Of a DNA stretch of 37,163 nucleotides, positions 1 to 11,215 are shown one piece after another. Each line of letters opens with the position of its first letter. Within the stretch, counting starts at the first letter, position 1. Source of the DNA: Emmonsiellopsis sp. PD_33 (Eukaryota > Ascomycota > Eurotiomycetes > Onygenales > Ajellomycetaceae); contig JANTQF010000343.1 in NCBI GenBank assembly GCA_032988165.1, positions 1-37,163 of the forward strand, read 5' to 3'. A model generated the notes under the pieces. That model had not been told where the DNA came from. It ran no database searches and saw only the letters and a list, made by a program, of their open reading frames with translations. The position numbers were made by a program, and so were the translations under genes.

Positions 1-1493
1 GAAGTGAAGTAAAAGAATTAGGGAAATGAAAGAAAAGGAAGAAGGATGAGATTTTAAATGTCAGAGAGAGCATGAAGGGTCGTCTTTTGTGGAAGTGAGG
101 GAGGAGGGAGGTGGGTGGAGGTGAGAGAGAAGAGGGGGACTAAGTTAGTGGAAGGGAAACTATTAATCAAAGAGAGATGGGGGGGGGGGGGGGGTTATTT
201 TTCTTTCAGTCATGATGTTATCTCGATGGGTTGGCGTGACAGGGATAAATATATATAAATATAAATATATAATATCTCACTGCTGCTGCTGCTGGTGCTG
301 CTGGTTCTGTCTGGTTCTTAAAACGGTGTATGTGTATTTATTTATTTATATTACTTAATACTACTTACTTACTACCCTCTCTTCGATTCCGAACCCATCC
401 ATCCATCCATTACACGACTATCTAGCTAACAGAGAAAAAAAAATAAATAAATAGATCCCACCTAACCACCCAGCCACCCACCCCGCTACAGCTATTCTAC
501 TCCGTATATCTTGTCCACCTACTCGTGTTGAAAAGCCGCTTCCCCCCCTCTACTTATCCGTCATCCCTTCCTTCTATCTAACCATCTATCTACCCTAGAA
601 ATCTCGAGTTAACCCACACAACCTCCGCGCCAGAACCATACAATACAACAGCCGGAAGCAACAGAAATCGGATAATTTAATCTACAACCGTCTCACATTC
701 CAACCTCGAATTTAAACCAATAATAATAATAAGAATAATAATGACAATGAGTAAGTTTATATACCCATCTACCGAATTTCCAGAGGATGAAAAGCATAAG
801 AAACAAAAAACCAAACGACTGACCAGTCAGAGGAAGCAATATATATATATATATAATACGATACAAGAGCCCGATTATTCCACAAATGATCAGAGGATAG
901 AAAAGTAAGTTGCCAGCCCATAAAGCAATCAGTCAAACCAAGGACAGACAGACTAATGATAGATTTGTTTTTCCTTCAGTTAAAATGAAAAAAGAAATTC
1001 ATACCAAAAGCGGAGATCCGAAAGAAAAAAAAAAAAAGAGGAAGAAGCTAAAGGGTGGCCGGGCGCATCATCATCTATCTGGTATTCGCGAATCTTGAGG
1101 ATGTTGGAGAAACAACAAAAAAGAATTTGAGGGATCTATTTGAATCCGGCCGGTCTGAGGATTAAAAAGGGACAAAAAAAGCCGAATAAATGACGAACTG
1201 CTGCGAGAAGCAAGGAACACTCCTGACGCCCTGAAGAATGGAGAGATAAAAAAGACGAGAGAAATACATTTCTATTATATAACCGAAAACGTTTCGATTC
1301 AAGACGAAAAAAAAAAAAAAAAGTCGAGAGAGAGGGGTCATATCTTCGTCAGTCTTTTTTTAATCGGTCGGGTTGATATGTACTTCGATTTGCAGTGCAA
1401 GAAGGGACCATATTATCCACACGACAAGGGACCCTCCGCGGTACGATTGCCTTTTATTTTTCGGAAACACGCGACATAATTCGATCTAATTGT
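1..1493. other. non-coding region downstream of the desaturase gene
   Basis: No convincing gene is seen. The stretch is rich in simple sequence: a run of 16 G at 179-194, AT-rich sequence at 247-272, CTG repeats at 280-305, a TA run around 840-855 and several A runs. A TACTCCGTA motif sits at 498-506. The part next to 1493 probably includes the 3'UTR of the minus-strand desaturase. Short open frames, such as the lysine-rich one at 910-1098, look like chance frames in purine-rich DNA. Confidence 0.6.
179..194. repeat. G16 homopolymer
   Basis: An uninterrupted run of sixteen G in purine-rich DNA; its length in the assembly may be inexact. Confidence 0.85.
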
Positions 1494-2972
1494 CTATTTG
1501 GAGACAACGGCCGAAGGCTTGATGCCAATGTTGTTACGGTTTCGGAAGAAATAGACATGCTGGCCCTCGCCCTGGGCACCCTCGCATGGCTCGACCCATT
1601 GGCATGTTCTGGCGCTGCGCCACAAGGATCGGATGAACCCAAGGGAGCCTCCCTCGGTATCGGCACGGTAATGTTTGCCCATGACTGGCTTGATGGCTTC
1701 GCTGGCCTCGTCTGCGTTGTAGAATGGGATGGTGCTGACGTAGTGATGGAGGACGTGGGTTTCGATGATGCCGTGGAAGAGATAGCGACCAATGAAGCCG
1801 AACTCACGATCAATGGTTGCAGCGGCACCGCGGGTGAAGTTCCAGGCTTCAGAGCCGTAGTGGGGGAGGGTAGGATCGGTGTGCTGGAGGTAGGTGATGG
1901 CAACTACGGAGTTGTTAGTACTGGAAACCACAGAAAAGCCAAAGGGAGACAAAAGATTGAGAAAAATTCACATACCAAGCCAGTGGTTGACCCACAGATA
2001 CGGCACAAAGTACCAGACAGCAAGGTTGGCCCAGCCGAATTTATTACCAATGAAGTACAAAGCGGAACCCGTGAGCATCAAACCGAGATCACTCAAGAGG
2101 ATGAGGGGAACGTGCTTCTTCTCGTACAGGGGACTCGATGGGTTGAAGTGGTTGACACCACTGAGCATGCCGTTTTTCTTGCCCTTTCCACGGCCTTCGG
2201 GTTGGCGTTCATGGTGGTTGTGTCCGGTGACGTTGGAGAGCAAGTATAGGGGCCATCCGAAGAGCTGCTGGAGGACAAGGTGGGTTGCACTTTGAATTGG
2301 AGTCTCCTCCAAAAGCTCATGCAGTTCGTGAGCAACATATCCGAATCGGGAAGCAAAGACCTCCTTAGTCTTTGGGACGAAGACCATATCACGGTCAATG
2401 TTTCCGGTGGCCTTGTGGTGCTTGGCATGAGAAATCTTCCACGAGAAGTATGGGACCAAAAGTGCGGAATGGCAGATCCATCCCACGGTATCGTTCAGCA
2501 GCTTTGAGGGCGAGAATGCCTGGTGTCCGCACTCATGGGCCATAACCCAGAGGCCGGTTCCAAAGAGGCCCTGGACAAAGGTATAGAGACCCCACAGACC
2601 AGCACGGATGGGAGTGGATGGGATGGTTTCTGGGGTGACATAGTTGTGGAAAAGGTAGAAAGTGCCGGCCAACGCGCCAATATCCCTTAGGACGTACGAA
2701 AGACTGCGGAGACCGCTTCTCTTAAAACAATGTGCGGGGATGGCATCGCGGATCTGCTTGATGGTGTAGTCTGGCACCTCGAATTTGTTTCCCCAGGTGT
2801 CAACCAAGTTGCTAGGGGCAGGGATGGCATCCGAAGCCACGGAGGAGAGCGAAGTGGACGAGGGCGAAGGACGCAAGCTCTCGCTTGGGGAGACGCAAGC
2901 GGAGCTCTCCGTGGAGGAATCCGTGACATGGCGGTTCAACACCGTGCGTGGGGGGAGGGCAGTCGAAGACAT
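1494..2972 (-). CDS. FAD2: delta-12 (oleate) fatty acid desaturase
   Basis: An ER membrane enzyme that introduces the delta-12 double bond into oleoyl lipid to give linoleoyl lipid, using cytochrome b5 electrons and a di-iron centre. Two exons, 2972-1976 and 1903-1494, are joined across a 72-nt intron (GTATGT donor) and encode 468 aa, the usual length for fungal enzymes. All three histidine boxes are present: HECGH at residues 146-150, HAKHH at 182-186 and HVLHH at 382-386, the last followed by YVSTIPFYNADEASEAI, typical of the delta-12 class. The splice restores the conserved string NHWLVAITYLQHTDPTLPHY. Hydrophobic segments lie around 95-145 and 270-330. The start is the ATG before SSTALPPRTVLNR; an upstream leader intron removes other ATGs. 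A delta-15 or bifunctional activity cannot be excluded from sequence alone. Confidence 0.95.
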
Positions 2973-3054
2973 ATTGGGCGGTGTTGCTCGTGAGATCCGG
3001 CGGGTCGAGGTCCCAGGGGTATGCCAGCAGCGACAACGGTGCTTCTGCTCGTTT

Positions 3055-3139
3055 CTACAGCATTGATTAGTGTGCCATTCTTCTCGTAGAGGGGCTCAAT
3101 TGAGGAGATGCAGGGGGAGACAACGGGCATAGCACTTAC
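3055..3139 (-). other. probable 5'UTR intron of the desaturase gene
   Basis: On the minus strand a GGTAAGTGC donor begins at 3139, a CTAAT branch-like site lies near 3066-3070 and a CTGTAG acceptor ends at 3055, giving an 85-nt intron about 83 nt upstream of the ATG at 2972. Removing it takes out an ATG that would open a competing upstream frame. This is inferred from splice signals only; no transcript evidence is available. Confidence 0.5.
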
Positions 3140-3340
3140 CACTCGCCTGGAAGGGATTACCGCTGACTTGGGCTGGCGGAAAGAGAGGACGGATGCGAGG
3201 AGAACGAGGGATGGGCAGAGACAGAGATAGCGAGAGTGATGAGATGAGATGAGGTTGAAGAGAGAAGTCGACGCTCGCAGAAGAAAAAGAAAGAAAAACA
3301 ATCGAGCCAATTCGTCGTTTTTTTATTTCGGTGTTTTTTG
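3140..3340 (-). promoter_or_regulatory. CT-rich promoter / leader of the desaturase gene
   Basis: Read on the minus strand this stretch is strongly pyrimidine-rich (repeated CTCT and TTTCTT blocks between about 3180 and 3310), a pattern common just upstream of strongly expressed filamentous-fungal genes. It directly precedes the proposed leader intron. No individual factor site is claimed. Confidence 0.35.
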
Positions 3341-5850
3341 CGTTTTGCTTTGCGCCGGAAACAGGAACAGGACCTGCCAAGACTTCGGCGGCGGCGGGTA
3401 TTACGGCCGTATTACACCGAATAATACCGCGGACAGCGATATCAACTTCAACATCTACACCACCAGATCAGGACAGACCAAGAGGGAAAAGCATATTTAT
3501 GATTATTTATTCGACATCACGATGGCAACATCAGCTGGTCTCCTGAGTGGGATGTCCTGGCTGAGCCCCAAAAACATATATTCATAACCGGGCTACCCTC
3601 ATACTTTCAGCTAGCCATGAGATGCACATCCTGTTCCAGCAGCCTGGCTGATTCGCTGTGGGATATCTATCAGATATGCATCTGCCAACATCAGAAATCT
3701 CATTTTTAGGGCTGCAACGACCGTATCAAGTGATTCCTAGAGCCTAGAGGGTTTGTGCAACATCGCTCGAGGCACCTGTTCGCCGAGAAAGGTGTATTGT
3801 GACACCATCAGATGCCTGGTTTGATTCACATTTCCCGGAGAGCATCATCGATCTCTGATCCCTACTACGGTTCCCCATACCCTGATACTCGACGCCACTA
3901 TCTGGGGAGCTCAACACCATACCGCTGCGTGGACAGGCAGTGGCTCCCAACAGTTAACATACGACATCTGACTGGCGCAGATACATATCCTTCTGGTACT
4001 TCTTAACATTGCTTCATCGGCGTCGATGAACCATGCCGAGTCACGCCATGACATGCCACCCGGGCCCGTCGTTATTTGCAAAACCAACAACGCTGAATTG
4101 AACTGCCAAGGGGCCGCCAAACCGCTGTCTGGAAAGATCAATACCGATACGGCCATCTTACAGTACCGCCAGGAACAGTCCCTAGCGCCGTTTTTCTGCC
4201 GCATGGATATTTTGCCTCTCCATGTCCAACATCCTCAATGTCTGCCACCCAGTCTCCACACGGGAATGCGGGATTGTAGCCGATCCATGGGCAGACAAGA
4301 CCCGAACCACCCATCGACGACGCATTGGTCAGGTCGCCATTCCCTTCCAAACTGAAGATTTCAAGGAATAAAGGCACCAAACCCCACTTGCAAGACGAAC
4401 AGGTGGACGGCATCCCAGCCTGCACTGGGGAGAGAATCGCGCAGATGTCGTGCATTATCGGCGGCCATCAAGGTTCCCCGAAACGTGCGTGCGCAGGGAT
4501 TAAAATTACAATCGCCCTCACCGCCTTTTGTGCCGGCCAATCGCCAAGCTCCCAACGAATGCAAAAAAGGAAACCGCAAAAAAAAAGGTTGAGCTACTGC
4601 CAAGCGCCGGTAATGTATCGAGTACCAGGTACCGAAATGATACGCGGAATTTTACGACCGATCCCGGCAGCAGCAAATCGTGATGATTGGGAACACGATT
4701 TCCAGCGAATCAAGACCAGAAGAAAGCGGCTTGGGGCAGATGGTCAGCAGCAGCGGGTCTTTGCAAGAATACTTGAATCTTGTCTTTTCCTTTTTGCAAA
4801 TACCGCCGCTATCCCCAGTTCCAGTTTCCCTTGTGATCGCCTTCATCCCAGGCCATGGCGAGTCGAGACGAACAGGCTCGGCACATGTGATAATGCGCTG
4901 GAGCAACAGGAATCGAACATGCCCAGCTTCTCCTGATGGATGGAGTGGACGAGGACAAGAACATGATTGACATCCACTTCCCAATCTCATTTGACAAGCA
5001 TGTCAGCATTCCTGATTCTTTTTTTTTTTTTTAAATCAAGGACAAAAGAAATACTCCCGGACAATAGATATAAACACCAAACAATCACCCATCACCTTCC
5101 CCATCCACCTCAACTTTCAAGACAAGAAAACCCCAATGCTTCAATGCTGGAAGTTCACAATTCAAGTTTATTATCATTTTATCTTGGCGAAAAAAAAAAA
5201 AAAGCCCACTCCACCCCGCTCCCCGAATCCCGATCTCGAACCGTCGTCGCATCAAATCGAGGGGGATTCAGTTTTTTGTTGGGGTAACTAAAACTTTTTG
5301 TCTTTCTTCGTTTTGTTGAGGGAAAAAAACAACCTGCAAAAAGAAAAGGCAAAAAAAAAAAGTGAACTTTTTTTTAAAGTGAACAAGGTTAAGTTTCGGT
5401 GGCCCCACAAAAGCTTCTTTTCTGCGGTCTTGGCATTTCTGTCAGGAGTGAGAGTGTTTTTGGCATGTGATTGGGTGGATCGACTCTGTATGGGATTGAT
5501 GATGCATCAATGAACATGGGGATATGTATTGTGGTTATTTGTTGATGACAAGGCAAATAAATAGTTATCATTTCCTCTGTTGTGTTTAGTAGAGTAGGGA
5601 ATATCATCCATGATGTTTTTAAACAAGCACTCCCCTTCTCGCAAAATGGGGTTACAGAACATGCATCAATGGTATCTAAATTGGTATGGTATATATACAC
5701 AGCGGCATGAACGAAGAGAAGAAGGGAAAAAATGCATCCATCCACAGAAAGCACAGTGTCTATCATAGGTAGCCCCATCCCTCAGAGATCGAAGAATTAG
5801 ATTTAGACCTCGTTTCCAACCAACCAACCCTCAAATCCAACTCTTATTAT
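3341..5850. other. long intergenic region, no gene recognised
   Basis: About 2.5 kb between the desaturase promoter and the 3' end of the Trs130 gene. Several open frames of 60-200 codons occur on both strands (for example 4325-4936 plus and 4138-4455 minus). None shows a recognisable motif, a fungal splice pattern that extends it, or natural-looking composition. Poly-A and poly-T runs lie at about 5018-5033, 5191-5203 and 5350-5376. A fast-evolving small gene or a non-coding RNA cannot be excluded. Confidence 0.5.
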
Positions 5851-8800
5851 TTAACCGGAAATCCCAACAACCCTCCTCTCAGACTCCACCAACCAACTCC
5901 CCCCTCCCACTCCGGCCCCAGCCCCCCCAGAACCATCCAAGGACACCGTCGTCTTCCTCAAATTCGGCGCCACGAGCACCGTCTCTGCGTGATTCCGATA
6001 ATCCACCTCACATGGAACCTGCCGCCGCTGACCCCCAGACACCATCTCCGGATCATCGTCTACCTGCTCCCTCGCGAAAGCCTTCATCTCCAATCCTGGT
6101 AGGAGCAAATGGCCCGGCCGCTGCGGTAGGAGCATAATAGTAAACGTCCGGCTTTCCCCTTCTTTCGCGGTGAAGTTGCCTCGTCGACGGCCGCCGATTA
6201 GCCAGATATCCGGGTTTGCGTGGATCTCGTAGGAGAATTCGAGGGTGGCAGCGGGCTCGCGGGTTGGGAGTGGGCACCACCGGCGCGTGTGGTGGATGGT
6301 TAGTTGGGCGGGGATCATTTCGCCCACTGTGGTCGTGGTTCGGGCTGTGGGGGGTGGAAGAGTGAGGTTTGCGGTGTGCACGACTTGGATTTCTGGGACG
6401 TCGACGGGGATTATTATTTGTCGGGTGGGGGTGGAGGTGCTGTCCCTTGGGAGTGGGAGGACGGGATGCTCCTGCGCAGGAGTTAGTATCAAATAAGCTT
6501 CTATCCTGTTGCTCGGGATAGGATATTCAGTCCTACCGCATGCCAGGCCTTGAGCCAGGAAGTCACCCCTGCCCCTAATTTTCCACGCAACGAACTGGTC
6601 ACATTTTCCCACCGAACACTTTCATATGGTAAAATCTCAATCTCCCTAATAAGACAAATCGTTTCCAAATCGCCGGCAGTCCACTGCGAGCGGAAGGCCT
6701 CCAGGAGACGAGGTGTCAAAAGTCGAGCTAGTTGTCCAAATTCGTTTGAGACGATATCCTTCATGAACTGGTCTTCTATGACCCGAAGGCACTCTTCATC
6801 GAGACAGGCGAAATCAATCGTAAGCCCAAGTGCACGTTTTGAAGCTTCTGCTTCTAAGGGTTTATCTCCACATGGAGTGATTTTGTACAGTAATGATGCG
6901 GGCTGTTTGGGAAAGACGTCCATAACTTCACCCTGGTGAATACTAGAATGGACCTCGTATACCTCTGAGCTCGGGACCCGGCAGTTCAAGATCCGGAGAG
7001 GCGTCAGCATTGCTGGGCTGATTGTAAATCTTGACATCAAGACATCGTCCTTGAACATATCCTGAACATTAACGCTTAGAGGCAACGTCGATATTATCGA
7101 TGTTGCAGAGGAATAAGAGAAGTGGCCATTGGCGGTCTCGTAACCCACTTCCAGCCGTGCTGACAAAGATGTTTGCTCGTCTTCGATGCTATACGGAATG
7201 CTAAATCTCGCAAATGACTCTGGCCCGAATTCCGTAAAATCGATCTGGCCAGAATCCGCATTTCCTTGAATTTTGATAGAACCACCAACAATCTTTGCTT
7301 CTGCGATCCTGAGCCTTAGCCCCGCCGTCGCGGGCTTTATACGTAGGGCCCCGTTGAGTATATCATTCCAGCCACTTTTGATCTCCACTTCTATTGTTCG
7401 TAGCTCTGCTAGATTGACATGATGGGGCGGAGAGATTTTCGCTTGAAGACCCTTTGCTGGAGGATAGCAAAAGACGAATGGTCGCTCATCTTCGTCGTCG
7501 GATTCATCAGTGCCGCCTCCTAAATGTAATGGTGGTTGCGATCCGTAATGCTGAACAAATAATATGTTTCCCACCCGCATCTCTAGACGGTCGACAAGAT
7601 ATTTACCATGGACGGAAACCTGAAAGCGGATTATTAGCTGATTGTTTAGACGTATACACATAATCAAATGAGCTTACGGAAGACTGAAGTAGAACTTTGG
7701 TCGTCGTCGACTTCAAAGTAGTATCATCCGAATTTTCCAACCAAATTTCACTGTTATGGACATCTGTCGAATTGACGAGTCGAATCTTTACCCCGCCATC
7801 TAGCACAATGGAATTGCCCAGCAGAAAGCGCAGGCCAAGTTGCAACCGCATTCCATCCCTATCCTTGAAATGGAGAACAGTTTGACTAATGTCCACTCCA
7901 CCAAAGAAATCCTGTAGCGGAACAGAAATTTCCCTTGAAAGACTGCGCGACGTTTCGAATAGATCATCAATATATGTCGTAATGATGTTACGCGCCACTG
8001 GCGAGAACGAAGATGGAGCCGCAGAGCTCAATCTTTTGCTTTGAATGGCCGCCGCTTTTTGACCAGATTGTACAACTCCAGCATACTTTCCAAGAAGCTT
8101 GAGTAGGACACCTACATAGTTGTCCTTGCGGCCGAGATGCTTTAAGCATCTACCATACAGCTCAAGCATGGTTCCTTCTAATACGTCCCAGTTGCAACCG
8201 GCGTAAAATGGAGCCATTTGATGGAAGTAAGAAGCTGCAGAGGCATAGTCCCCTGCACGGTACCTTAGGACAGCAATATCCGCCATTGCCATCTCCGCTG
8301 ATCTCGTCCTGTTCGCAGCGACATAGTGGCGAAATATCTGATCAGTTAATGCTTCATAAATGACATCGAACATTTTTGAAGACTTTGTTGCAGTCAGCAA
8401 TGGCGGGGTGTCGATTCCCTCTGCCATAGGCAGGGAACTGCCATCCTTTGTAGCTGAATCCTGTGTCTCGTCACCATCATTTTCATCAAGGGAGACCTCT
8501 TTCAGGCCTGTGACGGTAGGTTCGCTTTCATCGTCGTAAAGTAATCCTAGGTCACGCCAGATTTTAGACCAGCCACGTGGACGTCCAATGTTTTCCAGCG
8601 TCCGTCTCGCATACAAGAACAAGTCGCCACGAGCTGACGCGAGCTCCGCTGCTCCCGTCCTGTGAAGAGCCGGATCTTCTGATTTTAGGGACGCCAACGG
8701 AGCTCTAGTCTGGGAGCCGTTATAAGTTCCAGGAGACATCATGTCCTGGCTGGTAGGTCGACCATTAACGAGGACATTAGCACTGAGCGAGCTCGACCGT

Positions 8801-10461
8801 TTTGGTACTCCTGGACGTGGTTCCGAAAAAAACCCTGCAAGTACAGATGCGTTTACCAAATCGCGGTTGTTCCTGAGAGAAGCCTTGGGGATATCAAGCG
8901 AGTCTGTGCTGGTTTGTATCAACACCTGAGACACGGCGGAATACGTCCAAGAATACACGATGTTGCTCACAATTTCCGCCACGGTAGAATCCTTGCAACC
9001 ATGTTCTATCTCGCCGAGGCCAGTGTACAAATCATGTCGCAGGGTCCTTGACCCAATGCTAATGAACTCGCTAGCCCGCTCACATACTTCAGCCAGAAGG
9101 GTTAAGTCTTCTGCTTCTGTGACCGTCTTATTCCCACTTTGGTCACTAGGGAAATCCCCTTGAAGTAACGAGGAGGCTCTAGCAGCCTTGAGCAGCAATA
9201 TCATCTGCCTCGAGAAGATGTAGGCGCGGAAATCAAAAATGGAAATGTTGTTGGCTAGAATCATGTCGCGATAAGGTTTCTTTTGGGAATCAAGAGGAAA
9301 CAGCTCTTCGTCAAGGGCCATGTGAGGAAATTCGTTGGCGTCGCTTTCATCGCTATCGTTATCCTCATCGTCATCTTCATGTGAGTTATGGTCTCTTTTA
9401 CCGCCGGCATCCCCAGCATCATTGGAAGCCAAACCGAGCGCCTTCTCAGCTCTTGCTCTCGCATCTTTAGTATAGTTGAGAAATGTCCCCCCATGCTGAT
9501 CCCCCTCTGCAACAACCTGGTCACGGAGCGCTGCATCAAGTCCAACAGCCAACTCGTCATACCCAACCAATGCATCCTCAAACAACCCAACATGTTCAAA
9601 TCCCCTCGCCAGACCTTCCTTCAATATGAAAAACGTACAGAAATTCCACCCAGGCAAACTCCTCTGCGAATCTTTCTGCCGTATATCCTCCTCGTACTGG
9701 CTGACGCGGAAATCAAACGAAGTAAGAATTGAGGACTTCAATTTGCCAACCAAGTCTTCGAGCTGGCCAGCCAATTCCGGCGGCCGTTTATCAGACTCTG
9801 ATTTCGGTATTCGTAGCTGTACAACACGGTCAACGGCCGATTTGGACGATCCGTTAAAGTCCGCCTTAACCTTCTCCAGCACAGATGTCGACCCTCTCCC
9901 CGGCCATTTCGACGTAGATCCGGCCTTCTCGGTAGTTTCCACTGCCGGGCCCGATACTACATGGATTATAAGCCACTCAAAGGCATCGTGATTATCTTGT
10001 GTAGCGGTTGAGCTGCCACTTTGCGGCGGCGTCGCATGTGTCTTGATCCATTCCCGTACCGCCTTCCTCGCTGTAGACTTGTACGTGTCATTGTCGTCAC
10101 ACGATAACAGGTAGATTTTTAAGTATGGCGTCTGGCGGAGGCCGGGTATCTGATGGCGCCTGTGGGAAACTGCACCACCAGCTCCATCGCTGAGTCGTCT
10201 CTCTTCTGCTGCGGTGCTCTGTGCGGGGACAAGAGAGATATGGAGGGAGTCAATGGATCGAAGGGGTCTCGTGGGGGACTTCCAGTGGAGGTTTCGGAGA
10301 GGGAGGGTTTCTTGAATAAGGGGTCCGATCGAGGGAAATACGCCGGAGGGATCGGTGTATTCAACTAGAAGCTATGGGTTCAGTCAAACGGGAAGTGAGA
10401 AGGTCGGGGGTGGAAGAGGCGCACCAGTTACGTTGGAGCTCGCGTGGGGGTTGGCGTCCAT
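5851..10461 (-). CDS. trs130: TRAPPII complex subunit Trs130 / TRAPPC10
   Basis: A TRAPPII-specific subunit; TRAPPII activates Rab11-type GTPases at the late Golgi (HypC in Aspergillus nidulans). Exons 10461-10425, 10364-7678, 7619-6537 and 6471-5851 give 1475 aa in frame. The N-terminus contains the family block LPLRNLHWKSPTRPLRSIDS. The region after residue 200 keeps the GWNFCTFFILKEGLARGFE stretch and helical solenoid-like sequence (YRAGDYASAASYFHQMAPFY). The last two exons form the beta-rich Trs130 C-terminal domain (EVYEVHSSI, TIHHTRRWCPLP and a glycine-rich tail). An acidic linker (EDDDEDNDSDESDANE) lies near residue 200. The first intron has two equally long readings (donor GTAACT at 10431 or GTGCGC at 10424); the second gives SSNVTVEYTDPSG and is preferred. 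The remaining introns are 58 and 65 nt. Confidence 0.93.
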
Positions 10462-11215
10462 AACGATTGAGTTCCAAGTGCGCGATGGAGGATCATAGTA
10501 ATATATGCATCACCTCTTGGGAATGTAGAGCTGGATAGACCAGGAACGCTGTGATATTTCTCTGTTATCGATGTTGATACCCGCAGCCAACCTTGATATG
10601 GAGATGTCATGCACGTTCCATTCTTGGCACGACCATATGCTGCTTTAACGTGCTGGTTGCTCACGCCAAAACCTCTAAAGGTTCACTGGGCTAACAACTT
10701 CGCTACTCCCTTTCACAAAGGAAAGGTATGAAGAGGTCTATTAATTTACGCTATTACTGATTAAATAGATAACTGGGTAGCTCGCGATTATAGTAACATT
10801 ACATACAAGCATCAGCTGTCCCAGGATAATCATCTGCACTAGCTGCGATAGCACTTGAAAGGGAAAAAAATAAAAACCTGTTTATTCTAAACCTGAATTG
10901 AACACTGGCTATCTACCTGGGGACGGATATAAAAATATGGGAAATGCGAAAACATGCGTCCCGCCGTGAGGGAAGTCAAAATATCAGAAGAAAAAGAAGA
11001 AGAGGAATGAAAGGGGACGGAAGGGCATGACAACGCTGATGAATCAGATCAATATCCGAATTTTCCACAAGACATGAAAGGGTGGGCTCAAGAACTCCAG
11101 AAAAAAACATGAACATTTATCCAGTCAATAGCAACAGTACCAACAATATTTGTCGTATAGATCTCCAAAACACGCACTCAATGGGGGCAAGACGAAACAG
11201 TATGGCACTGCCGAA
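10462..11215. other. intergenic region between two tandem minus-strand genes
   Basis: This 750-bp stretch holds the Trs130 promoter and the 3'UTR of the Mga2-like gene. The sequence near 10860-11000 is A-rich. No protein-coding signal or RNA gene was recognised. Confidence 0.5.

Noticed and set aside
1395..2249. 284-codon open frame on the plus strand
   Set aside because: It lies antisense to the delta-12 desaturase exons and is a shadow of that coding sequence.
4325..4936. 203-codon plus-strand open frame
   Set aside because: No motif, no splice extension, atypical composition, and overlapping frames on the other strand are equally long.
4880..4980. tRNA-like string with TTCGATTCC on the minus strand
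   Set aside because: The flanking bases do not form a T stem, and no acceptor or D arm could be paired.
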